Positions 36,558 through 39,743 of a stretch of 39,743 nucleotides of DNA are shown in pieces. This DNA comes from Deltaproteobacteria bacterium. GTDB lineage: Bacteria; Desulfobacterota; Binatia; Bin18. The position numbers and the translations under genes are program-made. Under the pieces are notes generated by a model. The model had not been told where the DNA came from. It made no database searches and saw only the letters and a list, made by a program, of their open reading frames with translations. The stretch's first letter is position 1, and each line of letters opens with the position of its first letter. Location of the stretch: positions 1 to 39,743 of the forward strand of contig VGTJ01000032.1 in the NCBI GenBank assembly GCA_016874775.1, written 5' to 3'.

Positions 36558-37022
36558 TTGCCTACCGAACTCCGTATTGCCATTACACGTGTACGCGAGG
36601 TGAGTGGAGAGGAAGTCCCCTTACCACGTTACATGACACCCGATTCGGCTGGGATGGATATTTATGCTGACCTTGAAAGCGAGCTGATCATTCCACCACT
36701 TGGCCGAGCACTCATCCCTAGCGGATTTGCTTTAGCCATTCCCCAAGGTTACGAAGCGCAAGTGCGACCACGGAGCGGTCTCGCCTTACGATCAGGCCTC
36801 ACCATTCTTAATGCGCCAGGGACAATCGATGCGGACTATCGAGACGAGGTGAAAGTATTACTCATCAACCTCGGTGATCAACCCGTACGTATTCAGCGGG
36901 GAGATCGTATTGCGCAACTAGTAATTGCGCCTGTTACGCGTGTGCAATGGCAAGAAGTCGATCAGCTTGATGCGACATCTCGCACTGGTGGGTTTGGGCA
37001 TACGGATAAAAAGAGCACCTGA
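36558..37022 (+). CDS. dut: dUTP diphosphatase
   Basis: Dut hydrolyses dUTP to dUMP, limiting uracil in DNA. All five dUTPase motifs are present: DSAGMDIYA, PRSGLA, GTIDADYRDE, GDRIAQLVI and RTGGFGHT. No early ATG exists. The TTG at 36558, with TGAGG about 9 nt upstream, gives 154 residues; a TTG at 36543 is the alternative and overlaps the M16 gene. It ends the long rimP-to-dut operon. Confidence 0.93.
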   Translation: MPTELRIAITRVREVSGEEVPLPRYMTPDSAGMDIYADLESELIIPPLGRALIPSGFALAIPQGYEAQVRPRSGLALRSGLTILNAPGTIDADYRDEVKVLLINLGDQPVRIQRGDRIAQLVIAPVTRVQWQEVDQLDATSRTGGFGHTDKKST

Positions 37023-37044
37023 CCTAAGTACCCTATCTCCTTCT

Positions 37045-37647
37045 TTACCATAATTCGCGTACAGATAAGACGAATCCCGGTAGGATTGGATCTCCGTTCA
37101 GTACCGCTGGGTCGTCGAGGACTTCGACGAGTTGTCCAGGACGATAAAGGTGCACGCGTTTTTCATAGGGGTCGATGAGCCAACCAAGCCGTGCTCCATT
37201 TGCAATGTATTCCTGCATTTTTTCTTGCAGGTCTGCAAGGCGATCGGTTGGCGAGCGCAATTCCAGGACAAAATCTGGGCAGAGTGGGAGTACGCCTTCT
37301 TGTTCTTCCTCGCTCAACGTTGCAAGCCTCTCTTTCCTGATCCACGAAACGTCAGGTGAACGTTTTGCTCCGTTTGGCAAGGTAAAGAGAGTAGAAGAGT
37401 CGCAGACAACACCAGTTCCCTCTGCTTCTGCCCAGAGGTCGATATGACGACCGAGCCGACTATTGCGGCGACCGGTTCTGAATCCTGTCGGAGGCATGAT
37501 GATCAACTCCTTTTGCGTGGTCAGTTCAAGGCGAAGCTCTGGATTTTCTCGACAGAGAAGCTCGAATTGTTCATCAGTGACCATAAGCCCCCGAACATTA
37601 AGTTTGATAGGTTCTCGCGGTTCTGGAATCGTGCTGAGGTGAGCCAT
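37045..37647 (-). CDS. Uma2 family (DUF820) restriction-endonuclease-fold protein
   Basis: This 200-residue protein is of the Uma2/DUF820 family, which has the PD-(D/E)xK nuclease fold and is abundant as solitary copies in cyanobacteria and related environmental bacteria. The active-site pattern is visible as KRSPDVSWI, then DFVLELRSPTDRLADLQEKM, followed by YIANGARLGWLIDPYEKRVH. The family's biological role is not settled. It converges on dut across a 22-bp gap and appears accessory. Confidence 0.88.
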   Translation of the reverse strand: MAHLSTIPEPREPIKLNVRGLMVTDEQFELLCRENPELRLELTTQKELIIMPPTGFRTGRRNSRLGRHIDLWAEAEGTGVVCDSSTLFTLPNGAKRSPDVSWIRKERLATLSEEEQEGVLPLCPDFVLELRSPTDRLADLQEKMQEYIANGARLGWLIDPYEKRVHLYRPGQLVEVLDDPAVLNGDPILPGFVLSVRELW

Positions 37648-37704
37648 ACGCCTTCCTTAATGTATTCAAACACAATCTAGGTCTTTTGCGTTTGTAGCTC
37701 AATC

Positions 37705-38286
37705 TTATGGTGTTTTTTTCTGTGCTAACAAACGCACGGTAAATGTTCCAGGCTGACCGTCCGGTCGTGGACGTTCGCCTTCGTCGTAATGCAGAATGTG
37801 TAGCTCGCTGACAAGAGTTCGCAACTCTCCTGCGGCAAAACAAAATTCCCGATGCCGTGGATGATGATACCGAAGATGATTTTCCACCAGAAACGTCTCG
37901 TACACGATCATGCCACCCGGCTTCAAAGTCCTTAGTAGCGCAGGGAACAGCGAACGAAAAAGATAGAGAAAGACCAGCACCACGTCGTATGTACTTGCGG
38001 GAAAGACGCTTTCACTGACTGGTCCGCTCTCAAGATCAACGACCTCGGTCGTCACATTCTGTATATTCTGCTCTCCGGTAAGGGTCTGCAACGTTTGTAA
38101 TGCAGCCGGATCACGGTCGAGCGCATGAACTGAAAAACCGTGTTGGGCGAGATAGAGTGCGTTGCGACCGCGGCCAGCAGCGACATCTAACGCTTTTCCG
38201 CGAGGGAGTTGGTGGAGAGAATCGACGAGAAATGGAGCTGGTGGATTCAATAGTTCTTGGGGACGGTCTGTTGGTTTCGCATTCAT
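37705..38286 (-). CDS. class I SAM-dependent methyltransferase
   Basis: This 193-residue protein has the SAM-binding motif I ALDVAAGRGRNALYLA, with D in VHALDRDPAAL as the ribose-binding acidic residue and LKPGGMIVYETF as the post-motif strand. It resembles TehB-like small methyltransferases, but the substrate cannot be inferred. A perfect 11-bp inverted repeat lies in the 128-bp region between it and the divergent acyl-CoA dehydrogenase gene, the left copy being next to its start. Confidence 0.85.
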   Translation of the reverse strand: MNAKPTDRPQELLNPPAPFLVDSLHQLPRGKALDVAAGRGRNALYLAQHGFSVHALDRDPAALQTLQTLTGEQNIQNVTTEVVDLESGPVSESVFPASTYDVVLVFLYLFRSLFPALLRTLKPGGMIVYETFLVENHLRYHHPRHREFCFAAGELRTLVSELHILHYDEGERPRPDGQPGTFTVRLLAQKKTP

Positions 38287-38292
38287 TCGTTT

Positions 38293-38360
38293 CTCGCTGT
38301 AAAGGGAGATTAGGCCCTTGGCGGCTATCTGGGCTTTAGTGTAAACCTTTTTACAGCGAG
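38293..38360. promoter_or_regulatory. widely spaced 11-bp inverted repeat between divergent genes
   Basis: CTCGCTGTAAA (38293-38303) and its exact reverse complement TTTACAGCGAG (38350-38360) flank a 46-bp core in the divergent promoter region of the methyltransferase and acyl-CoA dehydrogenase genes. They could be paired operator half-sites or sites for a dimeric or looping regulator. Function is inferred only from position. Confidence 0.45.
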
Positions 38361-38391
38361 CGGTAAGTATTTCTTGACCTGAACCTGAAGT

Positions 38392-38412
38392 GCGAGACGC
38401 GAGACGGAGGAC
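38392..38412 (+). repeat. short 7-bp-period array at the acyl-CoA dehydrogenase start
   Basis: GCGAGAC, GCGAGAC and GGAGGAC run in 7-bp phase at 38392-38412, ending 2 nt before the ATG; the last unit contains the GGAGG ribosome-binding site. It matches the placement of the arrays before nrdR and rnhC. Confidence 0.5.
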
Positions 38413-38414
38413 CG

Positions 38415-39602
38415 ATGGACTTTAGCTATTCTCCCGAAGAAGAAAAGTTTCGTCAGCATGTACGCTTATGGCTTGAGGCCAATGCCCCTGAGGATATTCG
38501 CGCTGGAAAAGACGAGGACCTCGCTCCGGATGCGCGCTGGGAACGGCAGAAAGCCTGGCATAAGAAACTGCATGAAGGTGGCTGGATCGGTATTTGGTGG
38601 CCGAAGGAGTACGGTGGCCGCGGGGCATCGGTGATCGAACAAGCCATCTTCAACGAAGAACTGGCGCAAATGGGATTGTCGAGCGGCGTCAATATGAGTG
38701 GTGTGAATCTTCTGGGGCCGACGCTCATTCACGTCGGAAGTGAGGAACAGCGACAACGCTTTCTACCGAAGATTCTGCCAGCCGAGGAACTTTGGTGTCA
38801 GGGATATTCTGAACCAGGATCAGGCTCGGACCTGGCATCTTTGCAGACGCGAGCGGTTGAAGATGGAGACCACTTCGTCGTCAACGGTCAAAAGGTGTGG
38901 ACTAGTTGGGCGCAGCATTCAGATTGGATTTTTCTCTTGGTGCGCACTGATCCGAATGCGCCGAAGCATCAAGGGATCAGTTATTTGCTGGTGGATATGC
39001 ACTCACCAGGCATTACCGTGCGTCCGCTCGTACAGATCAATGGTGATGCCGAGTTCAACGAAGTGTTCTTTGAAGATGTGCGAGTGCCGAAGAAGAATCT
39101 GGTTGGTGACCTTAATCGTGGCTGGATGGTGGCGGTTACGACGTTGATGTTTGAGCGGGTTGCGACAGGCAGCTTTTATCGATTTGAAAAGACCCTGAGT
39201 CAACTCTGTGACCTTGCCAAGCGCATGGAGATCAATGGCAAACTTGCGGTGGAAGACACCTCCGTTCGTCAACAATTGGCCCAGTTCGCTATTGAAGCTG
39301 AGGCGATCAAGTATAACGACCTCCGTCGCTTAACGCGTCAGCTCAAAGGTATGCCCCCAGGACCAGAGGGGTCCTATTCTAAAGTGGTAACCACTGAGTT
39401 GAACCTGCGGATCTGTAACTTTGCCATGGAATTGTTGGGACCATATTCGATCCTTGAGAAAGGTTCTCCCTTTGCCGTCGATCACGCACGCTGGTCGTAC
39501 CGCATGCTCGGCGCGCGCGCAGGAACGATCGCTGCTGGTACCAATGAGATCCAACGCGGCATTGTTGGCGAGCGGGTACTCGGACTGCCGAAAGGAAGAT
39601 AA
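38415..39602 (+). CDS. acyl-CoA dehydrogenase family protein
   Basis: This FAD-dependent acyl-CoA dehydrogenase of 395 residues probably oxidises an acyl-CoA in fatty-acid or aromatic-acid breakdown. Typical blocks are WWPKEYGGRGASVIEQAIFN, QGYSEPGSGSDLASLQTRAV, INGDAEFNEVFFEDVRVPKK and GTNEIQRGIVGERVLGLPKG. GGAGG lies 5 nt upstream of the ATG. The substrate chain length is not evident from sequence. A further gene seems to begin about 110 bp downstream. Confidence 0.92.
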   Translation: MDFSYSPEEEKFRQHVRLWLEANAPEDIRAGKDEDLAPDARWERQKAWHKKLHEGGWIGIWWPKEYGGRGASVIEQAIFNEELAQMGLSSGVNMSGVNLLGPTLIHVGSEEQRQRFLPKILPAEELWCQGYSEPGSGSDLASLQTRAVEDGDHFVVNGQKVWTSWAQHSDWIFLLVRTDPNAPKHQGISYLLVDMHSPGITVRPLVQINGDAEFNEVFFEDVRVPKKNLVGDLNRGWMVAVTTLMFERVATGSFYRFEKTLSQLCDLAKRMEINGKLAVEDTSVRQQLAQFAIEAEAIKYNDLRRLTRQLKGMPPGPEGSYSKVVTTELNLRICNFAMELLGPYSILEKGSPFAVDHARWSYRMLGARAGTIAAGTNEIQRGIVGERVLGLPKGR

Positions 39603-39712
39603 AAGAGATGAAAAAGGAGTCTTTAGCATCATTAGTGGAGAACGAGCATGACAAGACTGGGCAAAGGCCGTAAATTTCAAGCTAGTAATAGCTGGCCCAG
39701 GAGAGCGTTGCC

Positions 39713-39743
39713 ATGTCTGGTCCCGGGGAATATGTACCGGATC
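39713..39743 (+). CDS. start of a gene running off the right edge
   Basis: An ATG at 39713 with AGGAGA 8 nt upstream opens a frame MSGPGEYVPD that continues past the window end. The good ribosome-binding site is the only support, and the product cannot be recognised. A second open frame starting at 39649 overlaps this region and is the alternative. Confidence 0.35.
   Translation, partial: MSGPGEYVPD

Overview
The window reads as the chromosome of a diderm (Gram-negative-type) bacterium of deltaproteobacterial affinity: Desulfobacterota, Binatota or Tectomicrobia-like, probably uncultured. Two blocks support this. One is rpmF-plsX-fabD-fabG-acpP-glyA-nrdR-ribD-ribBA-ribH-nusB-leuS-lptE-rpsT-murJ. 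The other is rimP-nusA-ylxR-infB-DUF503-rbfA-truB-rpsO-pnp-M16-dut. Both gene orders resemble those I know from Geobacter-type genomes, and lptE implies an LPS outer membrane. The assignment is inference from gene order and protein character; there is no rRNA gene in the window.

Layout. 1-962: the 5' two thirds of an IS630-family transposase (minus strand) running off the left edge, then a possible 3' gene remnant. 963-3110: a cyclase-family hydrolase, a REP-like palindrome, an SRPBCC-like protein, a two-helix membrane protein and infA. 3233-12600: fatty-acid, one-carbon and riboflavin genes (yceD to nusB), mostly translationally coupled. 12584-18931: leuS, lptE, rpsT, murJ and mazG. 18952-21007: an accessory stretch with a hicB antitoxin beside a broken hicA, a 2-hydroxyacid dehydrogenase and a VapBC-like pair. 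21096-24132: a two-gene cluster whose second gene is a UGSC-family selenoprotein read through an in-frame TGA, then rnhC and purN. 24269-26003: comF, a small membrane protein and greA. 26099-37022: the transcription/translation/RNA-processing operon. 37045-39743: a Uma2-family protein, a methyltransferase, an acyl-CoA dehydrogenase and the start of another gene.

Notable points. (1) The UGSC selenoprotein has a hairpin of the right geometry for a bacterial SECIS element just after its TGA. (2) purN has an in-frame TGA at codon 27 while the rest of the protein is intact. (3) At least six gene boundaries carry short arrays with a strict 7-bp period; the sequence differs at each locus, but several are arranged as inverted arms around a short spacer, and most end at or just before the next start codon. 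I do not recognise these as a named element. (4) The RibB half of RibBA has lost its metal ligands and other active-site residues, while the GTP cyclohydrolase II half looks intact. (5) fabH, fabF, ribE and holA are absent from the places they often occupy in related gene orders.
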